Below, in pieces: positions 54,189 to 63,829 of a stretch of DNA of 64,000 nucleotides (the first letter of the stretch is position 1; every line of letters begins with the position of its first letter). The stretch comes from Porphyrobacter sp. LM 6 (GTDB taxonomy: Bacteria; Pseudomonadota; Alphaproteobacteria; Sphingomonadales; Sphingomonadaceae), in assembly GCF_001720465.1 (NCBI RefSeq), contig NZ_CP017113.1, positions 1,426,001 through 1,490,000 of the forward strand, read 5' to 3'. The position numbers and the translations under genes were made by a program. The notes beneath the pieces are model-generated. The model was given only the letters and a program-made list of their open reading frames with translations, did no database searches and was not told the origin of the DNA.

Positions 54189-55385
54189 TTACACGGCGAG
54201 CGCTTCAGCGCAGGCGTGACCGCTCGCCCAGGCCCATTGGAAATTGTAGCCTCCGAGCCAGCCGGTGACGTCCACCGCCTCGCCGATGGCGTAGAGCCCT
54301 GGCACCTTCGCGGCCTCCATGGTGCGGCTGGACAGTTCGGCGGTGGCGATGCCGCCAGCGGTGACTTCGGCCTTGGCATAGCCTTCGGTGCCGTTCGGGG
54401 CGAAGCGCCAGTCAGCGAGTTTGGCTTGGGCGACGCGCAGATCCTTGTCGGAGCAATTGCCGAGCTCGCGCTCCAGCCCCAAGCGGTCAGCAAGGGCATC
54501 GGCCAGCCGGTCGGGCAGGCGTTCGCGCAGCAGGGTGCGAAGATGCGCGCGCGGGCGATCGCGCTTGGCCTCGACCAGCCAGTCGGTGGCGGCATCGGGC
54601 AGGAAGGTGATGCCGACGGGTTCGCCATGCCGCCAATAGCTCGAAACCTGAAGGATCGCGGGGCCGGAGAGGCCCTTGTGGGTGAACAGCGCGGCCTCGG
54701 CAAACTCTGCCTTCCCGGCGCGAGCCAGCACCGGTGCGGCTACGCCCGACAATTCGCGGAACAGCGCGTCCTCTCCGCCCAGCGTCAGCGGGACAAGGGC
54801 GGGACGAGGCTCGACCACTTTCAATCCGAACTGCCGCGCCAGCCGATAGGCGAAATCGCTCGCGCCCATCTTGGGGATGGATGGCCCGCCCGTCGCGATT
54901 ACGAGCGCCGGGGCCTGCCATTGGCGGCCATCGGCAGCGGTAACGGTAAAGCGCCCCTCGGCATCGCGCGCCACGCTGGCGACATCGACTCCGCAGGTCA
55001 GCGTCACCATGTCGGGCGGGCATTCGTCCATCAGCATCGCCACGATCTGCTTGGCCGACCCGTCACAGAATAGCTGGCCGAGCGTCTTTTCGTGCCAAGC
55101 GATCCCGTAGCGATCGACCAGCGCGATGAAATCCGCCGGGGAGTAGCGGGCCAGCGCGCTCTTCGCGAAGTGCGGATTGGCCGAGAGATAGTTGGCCGGT
55201 CCTGCACCCAGATTGGTGAAGTTGCAGCGCCCGCCGCCTGAAATCAGGATCTTCTTGCCCGGCGCCTCGGCCTTCTCCAGCAGCGCAACCCGCAAGCCGC
55301 GCTGCCCGGCTTGTCCCGCACAGAACAGTCCGGCCGCGCCTGCGCCGATGATGATGACGTCGCTCAATTCCACAGACCCGCCCAT
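54189..55385 (-). CDS. NAD(P)/FAD-dependent oxidoreductase (BaiN/HI0933/YhiN family)
   Basis: A 398-residue flavoprotein of the HI0933-like family. It has VIIIGAGAAGLFCAGQAGQRG at the N-terminus, GKKILISGGGRCNFTN, GGPSIPKMGASDFAY, and the C-terminal AEVTAGGIAT and GLYAIGEAVDVTGWLGGYN with the FAD-contact residues. The function in the cell is not defined; a relative (BaiN) reduces bile acids, but other members have unknown substrates. The ATG at 55385 with GGAGG upstream is chosen. Confidence 0.9.
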   Translation of the reverse strand: MGGSVELSDVIIIGAGAAGLFCAGQAGQRGLRVALLEKAEAPGKKILISGGGRCNFTNLGAGPANYLSANPHFAKSALARYSPADFIALVDRYGIAWHEKTLGQLFCDGSAKQIVAMLMDECPPDMVTLTCGVDVASVARDAEGRFTVTAADGRQWQAPALVIATGGPSIPKMGASDFAYRLARQFGLKVVEPRPALVPLTLGGEDALFRELSGVAAPVLARAGKAEFAEAALFTHKGLSGPAILQVSSYWRHGEPVGITFLPDAATDWLVEAKRDRPRAHLRTLLRERLPDRLADALADRLGLERELGNCSDKDLRVAQAKLADWRFAPNGTEGYAKAEVTAGGIATAELSSRTMEAAKVPGLYAIGEAVDVTGWLGGYNFQWAWASGHACAEALAV

Positions 55386-55439
55386 AAGGGCCTCCCGCAG
55401 GAATTGCCAATCGCCCCTGCCTGTCCCTATCTGGCGGGC

Positions 55440-57395
55440 ATGGCCCGAACTCCCGCAGGCACACCCCACGATCCGCGCGGCAGCGATCGCTTCAACGAGG
55501 AGCGCGCCGCCTATACCGTCGCCAGCGCCAAGCCCGATCTGGAGGGCGGGGTGGCGGCAATCCGCGAGACGGTGAAGGTGCTCAAGCCCGTTCCCGGCGT
55601 CTACCGGATGGTCGATGCGCGGGGCGAGGTGCTGTATGTGGGCAAGGCGCGCAGTCTCAAGGCGCGGGTCGCCAATTACACGCAGATTGCCGGGCTGTCC
55701 GGGCGGCTCCAGCGGATGGTCAGCCAGACCCGCAGCATGGAGATCATCACCACCAACTCCGAAGCCGAGGCGCTGCTGCTGGAGGCGCAGCTCATCAAGC
55801 GCTTCCGCCCGCCCTTCAACGTGCTGCTGCGCGACGACAAGAGCTTCCCCTTCATCCTGCTGCGCGCCGATCACGCTTTTCCGCGCATCCAGAAGCATCG
55901 CGGCGCGCGGCGCGCCAAGGGCAATTACTACGGGCCGTTTGCGAGTGCGGGTAGCGTCAACACGACTCTGAACGCTCTGCAAAAGCTGTTTCTGCTGCGG
56001 AGCTGCACCGACAGCTTCTTCAACAACCGCGACCGCCCGTGCCTGCTCTATCAGATCAAGCGCTGCTCGGCGCCCTGTGTCGGGCGGATCGACGAGGCGG
56101 GCTATGACGCGCTGGTGCGGCAGGCGAAGGATTTCCTGTCGGGCAAGTCGGGCGCGGTGCAGGCCGATCTCGAACGGCAAATGGCGGAGGCGGCGGAAAA
56201 CCTCGATTTCGAGACCGCAGCCATGCTGCGCGACCGCCTGCGCGCGGCGACCTTCATTCAGGGCTCGCAGGCGATCAACGCGCAGGGGCTGGGCGATGCC
56301 GATGTCTTCGCGCTTGCGTCGAAGGGCGGTCAGGTCAGCGTGCAGGCCTTCTTCATCCGCGGCGGGCAGAACTGGGGCCATCGCGCCTTCTTTCCGCGCC
56401 ACACCGCGGAGGTGGACGAGGCGCAGGTGCTCGCCGACGTGATGCTCCAGTTCTACGAGGAAGTGCCGCCGCCGCCGACCCTGCTGATCGATCGCGCTCT
56501 GCCCGAAGCCGAGCTGATCGAGGCGGCGCTGTCAGAACTGGCGGGGCGCAAGGTGCGTCTTTCGGTCCCCGAGCGTGGTGACCGGCGCAAGCTGATGGCG
56601 CAGGCGCAGCGCAACGCGGTCGAGGCGCTGGAGCGGCGCCTGGCGGAAACCGGCACCAAGGCGAAGATCAACCGCGAACTGGCCGAGTTTCTGGAACTCG
56701 ACAGCCCGCCGGAGCGGATCGAGGTCTACGACAACAGCCATATCCAGGGCAGCAAGGCCGTGGGTGCGATGGTGGTCGCCGGGCCGGACGGGTTCGAAAA
56801 GGGCCAGTACCGCAAGTTCAACATCCGCGAGGCGCAGAGCAATGATGACTTCGCGATGATGCGCGAGGTCATGGCGCGGCGGTTCCGCAACTTCGCGGAA
56901 GGCGAGGAAAGTCCCGAAGCCAAGCCCGGCGGGCATGAAACCGTGTTGCCCGATCTCATCCTGATCGACGGAGGAAAGGGCCAGCTTTCGAGCGTGATGA
57001 CGGTGCTGGAAGAGATCGGGATTGCCGATGACGTGGCGGTGATCGGTATCGCCAAGGGGCCGCATCACGGGCGGGAGGGGCGCGAGGTGTTCTACTTTCC
57101 CGACGGGCGCGAGAAGATGCTCCCTGTCAATTCGCCGCTGTTGTTCCACCTCCAGAACCTGCGCGACGAGGTGCACCGCTATGTCATCGGCGCACACCGG
57201 GCGAAGCGATCGAAGGCGATCACCACATCGCCGCTGGACGAGATTCCGGGTATTGGCCCCGCCCGCAAACGGGCTTTGCTGCTGCATTTCGGCACAGCGT
57301 CGAAAGTGCGCGCGGCCGCTCTGGAAGACCTGCAACGTGCGCCCGGTGTCAGTGCCACTGTAGCGCGCAAGGTCTATGATTTCTATCACACATAG
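55440..57395 (+). CDS. uvrC: excinuclease ABC subunit C
   Basis: A 651-residue nucleotide-excision-repair nuclease. It shows the GIY-YIG domain (PGVYRMVDARGEVLYVGKAR), CSAPCVGRI, the UVR motif (LERQMAEAAENLDFETAAMLRDRL), the RNase-H-like domain (ERIEVYDNSHIQGS, DLILIDGGKGQL), and C-terminal helix-hairpin-helix repeats. The ATG at 55440 gives the family N-terminus (MARTPAG...RGSDRF). It is divergent from the flavoprotein gene with 54 bp between starts. Confidence 0.95.
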   Translation: MARTPAGTPHDPRGSDRFNEERAAYTVASAKPDLEGGVAAIRETVKVLKPVPGVYRMVDARGEVLYVGKARSLKARVANYTQIAGLSGRLQRMVSQTRSMEIITTNSEAEALLLEAQLIKRFRPPFNVLLRDDKSFPFILLRADHAFPRIQKHRGARRAKGNYYGPFASAGSVNTTLNALQKLFLLRSCTDSFFNNRDRPCLLYQIKRCSAPCVGRIDEAGYDALVRQAKDFLSGKSGAVQADLERQMAEAAENLDFETAAMLRDRLRAATFIQGSQAINAQGLGDADVFALASKGGQVSVQAFFIRGGQNWGHRAFFPRHTAEVDEAQVLADVMLQFYEEVPPPPTLLIDRALPEAELIEAALSELAGRKVRLSVPERGDRRKLMAQAQRNAVEALERRLAETGTKAKINRELAEFLELDSPPERIEVYDNSHIQGSKAVGAMVVAGPDGFEKGQYRKFNIREAQSNDDFAMMREVMARRFRNFAEGEESPEAKPGGHETVLPDLILIDGGKGQLSSVMTVLEEIGIADDVAVIGIAKGPHHGREGREVFYFPDGREKMLPVNSPLLFHLQNLRDEVHRYVIGAHRAKRSKAITTSPLDEIPGIGPARKRALLLHFGTASKVRAAALEDLQRAPGVSATVARKVYDFYHT

Positions 57396-57449
57396 GGATA
57401 TAAAGAGGCCGCAACTCCGCAATAACCTTGAGGGCGCTACACAGCCGCG

Positions 57450-58253
57450 ATGGAAGTCAAACAGTTCGCCATGCTGACCCTCTTGGTCATTCCACTGGCG
57501 ATCATCGCCCTGCTGGCGCTGCTGGGCAAGTTCCTGCCGCCGCCTATGCTCCGCCAGCGCCCGGTGCAGATGTTTGCCACTATACTGTTTCTCGGCGTCA
57601 TCGCTGTCCCGGTGGGCGCCATGCTGATTGACGGTCAGGGCGATCATTACGATGATCGACGCGACCTGCTCGGCGGAGGGCTGGGGCTGCCCGAGGATGT
57701 GGAGATTGCCAGCCAGCGGGGCGGACGATTGGGAGACTGCTGGTCAAATCAGGTCAACTGGTCGCCCAATGTCCAGTTCGGATCCGATGCGCGGCTGGAA
57801 GCATGGTTCGCAAGGGCGCCATGGCGCAAGCCGCTACCTGAACAGGTCGCCGAGTATTTCGGCACGCCAATCGCGAATGTGACCATCAAGCCTGGCGCGC
57901 TCGACGAGCGCCGGATGGACCCGCGCTGGGAGCTTCGCCCCGGCGATCCCATTCCCGACTGGGTTCACCGTCGCTACGGCTATATCGAACCCTTCGTGTG
58001 CGCGGCGATCGAGGGGCCGGGAGGCGAGGGCGGTCTGACCCTGCGCCCGTGCGATCCGATCGTTCTGCCCGAGGACGTGGGGGACAAGGGGCGCGTCATT
58101 CTGCGGCGCGGCGGCGTGCCGGGCACTTTGGAGGGCCATATCCACTACATTGGTGGGCCTCCGCGCTGCACCAACCCACTGCGCCGATCGGTGAACGATT
58201 TGCTGGGTCTGCCGCACCCGCCGGCGTCGCCGACTGCTCTGCCCGGCCTCTAG
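57450..58253 (+). CDS. hypothetical membrane protein downstream of uvrC
   Basis: A 267-residue protein of unknown family. Two hydrophobic helices (about residues 7-27 and 40-60) precede a soluble domain with cysteines at GDCWSNQ, FVCAAIEG, LRPCDPI and PPRCTNP, possibly two disulfides in the periplasm. Many sphingomonads carry pgsA-moaD/moaE after uvrC; here this unrecognised protein occupies that place. It lies 54 bp from uvrC, possibly cotranscribed. The start (MEVKQFAM) is plausible. Confidence 0.65.
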   Translation: MEVKQFAMLTLLVIPLAIIALLALLGKFLPPPMLRQRPVQMFATILFLGVIAVPVGAMLIDGQGDHYDDRRDLLGGGLGLPEDVEIASQRGGRLGDCWSNQVNWSPNVQFGSDARLEAWFARAPWRKPLPEQVAEYFGTPIANVTIKPGALDERRMDPRWELRPGDPIPDWVHRRYGYIEPFVCAAIEGPGGEGGLTLRPCDPIVLPEDVGDKGRVILRRGGVPGTLEGHIHYIGGPPRCTNPLRRSVNDLLGLPHPPASPTALPGL

Positions 58254-58261
58254 CCGCATAG

Positions 58262-58293
58262 AAAAAGGGGCGGACGCCGCAGCGCCCGCCCCC
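58262..58293 (-). terminator. rho-independent terminator for the OmpA-domain gene
   Basis: Read on the minus strand, GGGGCGG..GCG pairs with CGC..CCGCCCC (one mismatch, small loop), followed by TTTTTC. It lies 24 bp after the stop of the OmpA-family gene. On the plus strand it follows the uvrC-side gene, but without a clean T-run, so it mainly serves the minus strand. Confidence 0.8.
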
Positions 58294-58317
58294 CGTGCAT
58301 TTTCATGCGACTGATGC

Positions 58318-59217
58318 TTACGACTGGCCGTCGAGCGCCTTGCTCACCAGCACATTGACCGACACCCGGCGGTTCTGGCGGCGGCCTTCCGGGGTGCTAT
58401 TGTCGGCGGCCGGATCGGCGGTCGCCATGCCCGTCGGGGTCAGCATGCGGTAGGGCTTCCACTTGCACACCTGCTGGAGGTGGTTGACCACTGCGGCAGC
58501 GCGCTTTTCGCTGAGCGTCTGGTTCACTTCCTGCGAACCGGTCGAGTCGGTGTAGCCGAGCACCAGCATCAGCGAGTTTTCGTTGGCGTTGGCCTGATCA
58601 GCCGCGGCGCACAGTTCGGCCTTGGCTTCCGGGGTCAGGACATACTTGCCGGTGTCGAAATAGACGTTGGTGGTGCCCTTGAGGTTGTACTTGTCGATAT
58701 CGCCCAGACGGCCGCGCAGCGCTTCGGTTGCGGCGGCGTTGGCCTGAATGGCCGCACCCTGCTCGCCGAACTGCTGCTGCGTGCCGCCACGGATCATGCG
58801 GGCAATCTGCGCATCGTCGCTGGTGAAGCGCACTTCGCTGGCGACCAGACCGCCGCCGAACTGCGAAGTCTTCACCACCACTGCCAGACCGTTGATCAGC
58901 ACGGTCTGATCGAACTTCTTGTTGCTGAGTCCGAGGAACCCGCCGCGGGTGCGGATTTCGGTTTCGGGGTGCAGGGTGACGTTTGTGACACTGCCGTCAT
59001 TGGCGGTCACCTGCAGGCGTTGGCCCTGACGAGCGGTAATGATGCCGGTGATCTTCGGGCCTTCGGCCATCTCGCTCATCGAGGGCATGGTGCCGTAGAC
59101 GGTGGTCAGAACCTGGCCATTATCGTTGGGGCTGGTCTGTTGTGCCGAAAGGCTGGTCATCGCGGTGGCGCTGGCGAGCGCGATGAGGGCGATCTTGCGC
59201 GTAAACTTGGTGGACAC
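58318..59217 (-). CDS. OmpA-family protein with N-terminal DUF5666-like domain
   Basis: A 299-residue protein with a signal peptide (ends near LSAQQT). Residues about 55-130 form a small beta domain like DUF5666 (ITGIITARQGQRLQVTANDG..., EVRFTSDD). Residues about 180-299 form the OmpA C-terminal peptidoglycan-binding domain (NVYFDTGKYVLTPEAKAEL, GYTDSTGSQEVNQTLSEKRA, TPEGRRQNRRV). There is no N-terminal barrel, so it is probably a periplasmic or lipid-free peptidoglycan-associated protein. A terminator follows. Confidence 0.88.
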   Translation of the reverse strand: MSTKFTRKIALIALASATAMTSLSAQQTSPNDNGQVLTTVYGTMPSMSEMAEGPKITGIITARQGQRLQVTANDGSVTNVTLHPETEIRTRGGFLGLSNKKFDQTVLINGLAVVVKTSQFGGGLVASEVRFTSDDAQIARMIRGGTQQQFGEQGAAIQANAAATEALRGRLGDIDKYNLKGTTNVYFDTGKYVLTPEAKAELCAAADQANANENSLMLVLGYTDSTGSQEVNQTLSEKRAAAVVNHLQQVCKWKPYRMLTPTGMATADPAADNSTPEGRRQNRRVSVNVLVSKALDGQS

Positions 59218-59405
59218 GGCGGTCGTTCTCCTGTGGTCGGGCCGGAAAATCGGGGGAAGGCCCGGGTTGCATGGAATGCCAGCCTTGCGTGTTCACCGAA
59301 ACCTTTCTGGCAGATGAACAGGATTGCTCCGGCCGCCACAGGAGCGGGCAGCCGGAGCAAGGGATGCGACGAGTTGAAGGACGGCGATCCGTCCTTCGTG
59401 GGGTG

Positions 59406-61229
59406 TCAGCGGCTCTTCTGGCTGGCGATCCACCGGTCCATCTTGGCCTCAAGCACTGCCAGCGGCAGGCCGCCGGTGTTGAGAATCTGTTCGTGGAACG
59501 CCTTGATGTCGAACTTCTTGCCGAGCGCGGTTTCGGACCGCTTGCGCAGCTCCTGGATCTTGAGCGCGCCGATCTTGTAGGCCAGTGCCTGCGACGGGAT
59601 CGCGATATAGCGGTCGACTTCGGCCACCACTTCGGTGCGGGTCATGCCCGAATTGTTCATCATGAAGTCGATCGCCTGATCGCGGGTCCAGCCTTTGGCG
59701 TGGATGCCGGTATCGACCACCAGTCGCATTGCGCGCAGCTGTTCGTCCTGCAGGGTGCCGTAGCGGTTCCAAGGATCCTTGTAGAAGCCCATCTCGTAGC
59801 CGAGCGTTTCGGCATAAAGCGCCCAGCCTTCGACATAGGCGGTCGTCCCGCCATAGCGCATGAACGCGGGCAGGGCCTCGTTCTCTTGCGCCAGACTGAT
59901 CTGGAAGTGGTGCCCCGGCGCGCCTTCGTGGAGATAGAGCGTGACATTGCCCGGCGTCAGGCGGCTGGGCAGGTCATAGGCGTTGAAATAGAACACCCCG
60001 GGCCGTGACCCGTCGGGCGAACCCGACTGGTAGGAGCCACCGGCTTCGAACTTCTCGACCGAGGGGTCATAGGGGCGGATTTCCAGCGGCGACTTGGGCA
60101 GCAGCGAGAAATAATCGCCGATCTTGGCGTCCACCTCGCGGCCGATGCGGTAGTAGTCCTGCGTCAGCCCGTCGCGGGTCTTGGGCTGGAACTTCGGATC
60201 GGTGCGGACATAGTCGAAGAACTCGGTCAGCGTGCCCTTGAACCGCACTTCCTTCTTGAGCTTTTCGAGGTCCGATTTGATCCGCGCCACTTCGCTCAGG
60301 CCGAGCTGGTGGATCGTCTCGGGATCGAGCGGCAGCGTGGTCGATTCCTCGACCATCATTGCGTAAAGCGCAGCGCCGCCCTTCATCTGCGACAGGCCGA
60401 TGCTTTCGCGCGCGACCGGCAGGTATTCGTCACGCAGGAAATCGCGCAAGCGGGTGTTGGCGGCGTAGATGTCGCGGGTCTTGGCTTCGTAGGCCGCAGT
60501 CAGGCGTGACTTGTCGGCATCGGAGAAATCCGCCGGGAATTCCTTGACCGGTCCCATGAACTGCGAATCCGCAATCGGCAGGTTGATCTGGGTGTCGAGC
60601 TGGGTGACGACGATGCCGATGCTCAGCTTGGTCTCGACAACGCCGCTCGCCATGCCTTCGCGGAAGCGGCCGATCGCCCGGTCGACGAAGGTGATGTAGT
60701 CATCGTGCCGCTTGAGGTTGTCCTCGTAATTGGCGAGCGTCTTGAAGGGTGCCACGCCCTTGCCGCTGGCGAAGTTGGGGTAGAAGGTGTGAAGGCCGAA
60801 GAAGTGGTTGAGCGGGCGCACTTCGGTCAGCGCGCGGATCTCGTCGCTCGCACCCTTGAGCGCCTGTTCCTCGGAATACTTGAACACATCATAAGCCAGC
60901 TGATCGGTTTCGGACAGCTTGGCGCGGTCGATCTGGGCCAGCAGCGCGAGGTTCAGCTGGGTGTCGGTGCGCGCCGCGAGGAAGGAGGAATCGGTCAGCA
61001 GATCGCCAAGGCGGTCGGCATCCTTGTCGTCCCCGCGGAACAGGCGGCTGAGCGGGCTGAGCGCAAGTTCGCGCGCATCGGCATCATCGAACAGGGCGAA
61101 GAGCTTGTCATGCTCTGACTGGATGGCCGGTGCGGTCACCGCCTCGTCTGCCTTGTGGTGATCGGCAAACGCCGGCGATGCGAGGAACAGCAGCGCGCTC
61201 GACGCGGCAAGAGCAAGACGAAGTTTCAT
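59406..61229 (-). CDS. DUF885 family protein, secreted (second copy)
   Basis: A 607-residue paralog of the gene at 852-2699, also with an HExxxGH motif (HEGAPGH near residue 433). It has an ordinary Sec signal (MKLRLALAASSALLFLASPAFA) instead of the Tat lipoprotein signal of the other copy. It shares GWALYAETLGYEMG and VVDTGIHAKGWTRDQAIDFM blocks with that copy. Predicted periplasmic metallopeptidase-like protein; substrate unknown. The 188-bp gap to the OmpA gene shows no feature. Confidence 0.88.
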   Translation of the reverse strand: MKLRLALAASSALLFLASPAFADHHKADEAVTAPAIQSEHDKLFALFDDADARELALSPLSRLFRGDDKDADRLGDLLTDSSFLAARTDTQLNLALLAQIDRAKLSETDQLAYDVFKYSEEQALKGASDEIRALTEVRPLNHFFGLHTFYPNFASGKGVAPFKTLANYEDNLKRHDDYITFVDRAIGRFREGMASGVVETKLSIGIVVTQLDTQINLPIADSQFMGPVKEFPADFSDADKSRLTAAYEAKTRDIYAANTRLRDFLRDEYLPVARESIGLSQMKGGAALYAMMVEESTTLPLDPETIHQLGLSEVARIKSDLEKLKKEVRFKGTLTEFFDYVRTDPKFQPKTRDGLTQDYYRIGREVDAKIGDYFSLLPKSPLEIRPYDPSVEKFEAGGSYQSGSPDGSRPGVFYFNAYDLPSRLTPGNVTLYLHEGAPGHHFQISLAQENEALPAFMRYGGTTAYVEGWALYAETLGYEMGFYKDPWNRYGTLQDEQLRAMRLVVDTGIHAKGWTRDQAIDFMMNNSGMTRTEVVAEVDRYIAIPSQALAYKIGALKIQELRKRSETALGKKFDIKAFHEQILNTGGLPLAVLEAKMDRWIASQKSR

Positions 61230-61328
61230 GGCAACAGCCCCCGGCTAGAATAAGTCGCGGGGGCTAGGCTGCGGGTTGGGCGGGCGCAAGCGCGGCGGCG
61301 ACGAGCGACGCAGGCGCTTCGACGGGTG

Positions 61329-62858
61329 TCATGTGGCTGCGGCAAACCGCCTTGCATGAAACGCCGCATCGGCCCGTAGCTGATCGTTTTCGACCCACAC
61401 CGAATGGGTGCCGGAACAGATCTTGTGCGGCAGCGCGAGGCGGCAAATCGGACCCTTGGTGACGTCGGACGCATCGAGGATTGCGCATTCCGATGTGCCG
61501 GTGTTCTCGTCGATGAGGAAGGTCACGAGGTAGCCGGAGTCTTCGCGGAGTTCTTGTTCCCCTACCGCTCCGCTACTTGAGGCGGGTTTGCGCGGGATCA
61601 TCGGGCTTTCGCTGGCGTACACACCTTCGGGCAGGCGGTAGACCTGTTCCTCGCCCGTCTGGGTATCGTGGCGGACGTAGCCGTTGAACAGGAACCAGCC
61701 GGGCCGGCTGGTGGTCGACCAGACGTAGCGGCTCTTGTGCATGGCGAAACGCGGATTGATCATGCCGAATTCGACAATCCGGTCGCTGAGGCGCTCCTCG
61801 CGGCTCTCGCCGGTCTTGAGGTTGAAGCGCCAGCGGTGCAGGCGGCTCTGGAAGGAGTGCTCGTCGACATAGGCCATCATGTGGCTGTAGCGGCCCATCT
61901 CCTCGAGCGGATCGGGCATGGGCTTGGACTGGTGGTAGCCTTCAAGGATCACCTCGTCGCCTTCCTCCCATGCGTTGGTCCAGTGCAGCACATAGGTCGG
62001 CTCGGCCTCGAACCAGCGGATGTCCTGAGCGCTGCCATGGCGCGGGATCAGCGCAAAACGGGTAGGCACGCCCGGATGGAGCCGCGCGGCGTGGATGTTG
62101 CGTTCGAGCAGTTCGCCATCCCAGAACAGCGGCATGTCGTTCAGGATCGACCAGTTCTTGGTGATCGCCATGTCATGCGGCAGGCGCGGTCCCGGCAGCG
62201 GCACAGGGACGTAGTGCACCAGCCGCCCTTCGCGGTCGACTACGCCGTAATGCATGAAAGGTGCGTGCTTGGAGTAGTTGAAGAACATCAGCTCGCCGGT
62301 GTCCTCGTCGACCTTTGGGTGGGCCGAGATGCCGTCGAGCGGCACCCACGGCGCCTTGCCGCGGCTGCCGAGCGTCACCGGATCGAGCATCCACGCCTCG
62401 CCGCACTGGTAGAGCGTGGCATAGGCGGTGCCGGCATGGACGATGATATCGGTCGATCCGGTGTCCTTGAGTCCGCCATGCGCGCCGAAGCCCGGGCGTT
62501 TGGATGTGCCCCACGGGTCCATAAGCCCGCCCCACAGCGATTGGCCTGCGATCTGCTCGGCCTCGAAGCAGTGGGTGCGCACGAAGCGGTTGCGATAGCT
62601 CGCCTTGCCGCCCGAAATATTGACCTGATGAATCATCGCGTCGCCATCGAAGGGATGATGGCGGCCGAGCGGCTGGTGCACCTGGTTTTCGGTGTTGCGA
62701 AGATAGATGCCGTCAATGTCGGCCGGAATTTCGCCTGCGATCACCGGCAGCTCGGCCACATCCACTTCCTCATGGAGCGGGGTCCACGGGCCCGTCAGAT
62801 AGGGGTGGTTCGATGGTTCCAGTGACGTCCTGACCGGCGGATGGCGCGTGATCTGCAT
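61329..62858 (-). CDS. carotenoid oxygenase family protein
   Basis: A 509-residue member of the RPE65/carotenoid cleavage dioxygenase family. All four iron-ligand histidines can be placed: SAHPKVDEDT, LPHDMAITKN, VLHWTNAWEE (with GYHQ following), and SGTHSVWVEN near the C-terminus. Second-shell acidic residues are also present. It cleaves double bonds of carotenoids, apocarotenoids or related compounds such as lignostilbenes; which is unclear. It is consistent with a pigmented sphingomonad. No operon partner is adjacent. Confidence 0.9.
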   Translation of the reverse strand: MQITRHPPVRTSLEPSNHPYLTGPWTPLHEEVDVAELPVIAGEIPADIDGIYLRNTENQVHQPLGRHHPFDGDAMIHQVNISGGKASYRNRFVRTHCFEAEQIAGQSLWGGLMDPWGTSKRPGFGAHGGLKDTGSTDIIVHAGTAYATLYQCGEAWMLDPVTLGSRGKAPWVPLDGISAHPKVDEDTGELMFFNYSKHAPFMHYGVVDREGRLVHYVPVPLPGPRLPHDMAITKNWSILNDMPLFWDGELLERNIHAARLHPGVPTRFALIPRHGSAQDIRWFEAEPTYVLHWTNAWEEGDEVILEGYHQSKPMPDPLEEMGRYSHMMAYVDEHSFQSRLHRWRFNLKTGESREERLSDRIVEFGMINPRFAMHKSRYVWSTTSRPGWFLFNGYVRHDTQTGEEQVYRLPEGVYASESPMIPRKPASSSGAVGEQELREDSGYLVTFLIDENTGTSECAILDASDVTKGPICRLALPHKICSGTHSVWVENDQLRADAAFHARRFAAAT

Positions 62859-62940
62859 GAGTCCCTCTCCCTCCGGTCAAGACTAGCAAGGGGCGGCGCG
62901 CTGGCAAGCTGGTATGATGTACGCCTCGCTTTGCTCGAAT

Positions 62941-62954
62941 TTGATCCCGATCAA
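62941..62954. promoter_or_regulatory. perfect FNR/FnrL-type box upstream of a universal stress protein
   Basis: TTGATCCCGATCAA matches the FNR/FixK/Anr consensus TTGAT-N4-ATCAA exactly. Its centre lies about 60 bp before the ATG at 63008, a position compatible with class II activation if transcription starts about 20 bp upstream of the ATG. It is the only full match I found in the window. Confidence 0.75.
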
Positions 62955-63007
62955 GGACGGCGGCCCGGGCGAGGCCGATACATGGGGCCACCATTGGGAG
63001 ACATGCC

Positions 63008-63823
63008 ATGAAATCGATCCTGCTTCACGTCGATCACGACCGCGGCTTCAAAGCGCGGTTGCAGGTGGCGCTTGATATTGCCCGGGCCAACAACGGCCAC
63101 ATCACCTGCCTGCAAGCTGTCAGCTATGCCGTCTTCGCGCCCGGCGATATCTACGGCTCGGCGATGGCTGCCGCGATCCCCGTGATCAAGGAAAACGCCG
63201 AGAACCTGCGCGCCGAGATCGAAACCGAACTCGAGCACGAGGGCGTGTCGTGGGACTGGCGGTTTGTCTACGGGATGGCCGCGCAGCGCTTGCTCGAATA
63301 TTCGCCGCTGGCCGATATCGTGATTGTCGGTCCCGCCGCGAGCGGCGAGAGCGAGCATGGGCCCTCGGCGCTGGTCGGCGATCTGGTGCTCAAATCGCGG
63401 GCGCCGGTGCTGGTGGTGCCGGCTGAAGCCACCGGGTTCGATGTGAGCGCGCCGGCGCTGATCGCCTGGAACGGCTCGTCCGAGGCGTGCCATGCGGTGC
63501 GCGGCGCCGTTCCGCTGCTGGCATGTTCGTGCAAGGTGACGCTCGCCAGTATCGCCGAGGAGCAGGACAAGCCCCGCTTCGACCTGCCTTCGACCGAAGG
63601 CGCGCGTTATCTCAGCCGCCACGGGATCGCCTGCGAGCTGGTCGAAATCCCGCGCGGCGAAGCGAAGATCGCGGACACGCTCGTATCAGCGGCGCAGGTG
63701 CGCGATTGCGGGCTGATGGTGATGGGTGCGTTCGGGCATACACGCCTGACCGAGTTGCTGTTCGGCGGGGTGACACGGCAGATGCTGACCGAGCCGCCCT
63801 TGCCGATCCTGCTGGCGCACTAG
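63008..63823 (+). CDS. universal stress protein, two tandem UspA domains
   Basis: A 271-residue protein of two UspA-like domains (about 1-140 and 150-271). The second keeps the ATP-binding pattern GxxGHxRLxELLFGGVTRQ, and ends LPILLAH; the first is degenerate at that site (GPAASGESEHGPSALVGDLV). Two-domain USPs often respond to low oxygen or stationary phase. The FNR-type box upstream suggests oxygen control. GGGAG precedes the ATG. Confidence 0.9.
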   Translation: MKSILLHVDHDRGFKARLQVALDIARANNGHITCLQAVSYAVFAPGDIYGSAMAAAIPVIKENAENLRAEIETELEHEGVSWDWRFVYGMAAQRLLEYSPLADIVIVGPAASGESEHGPSALVGDLVLKSRAPVLVVPAEATGFDVSAPALIAWNGSSEACHAVRGAVPLLACSCKVTLASIAEEQDKPRFDLPSTEGARYLSRHGIACELVEIPRGEAKIADTLVSAAQVRDCGLMVMGAFGHTRLTELLFGGVTRQMLTEPPLPILLAH

Positions 63824-63829
63824 CTTTTT

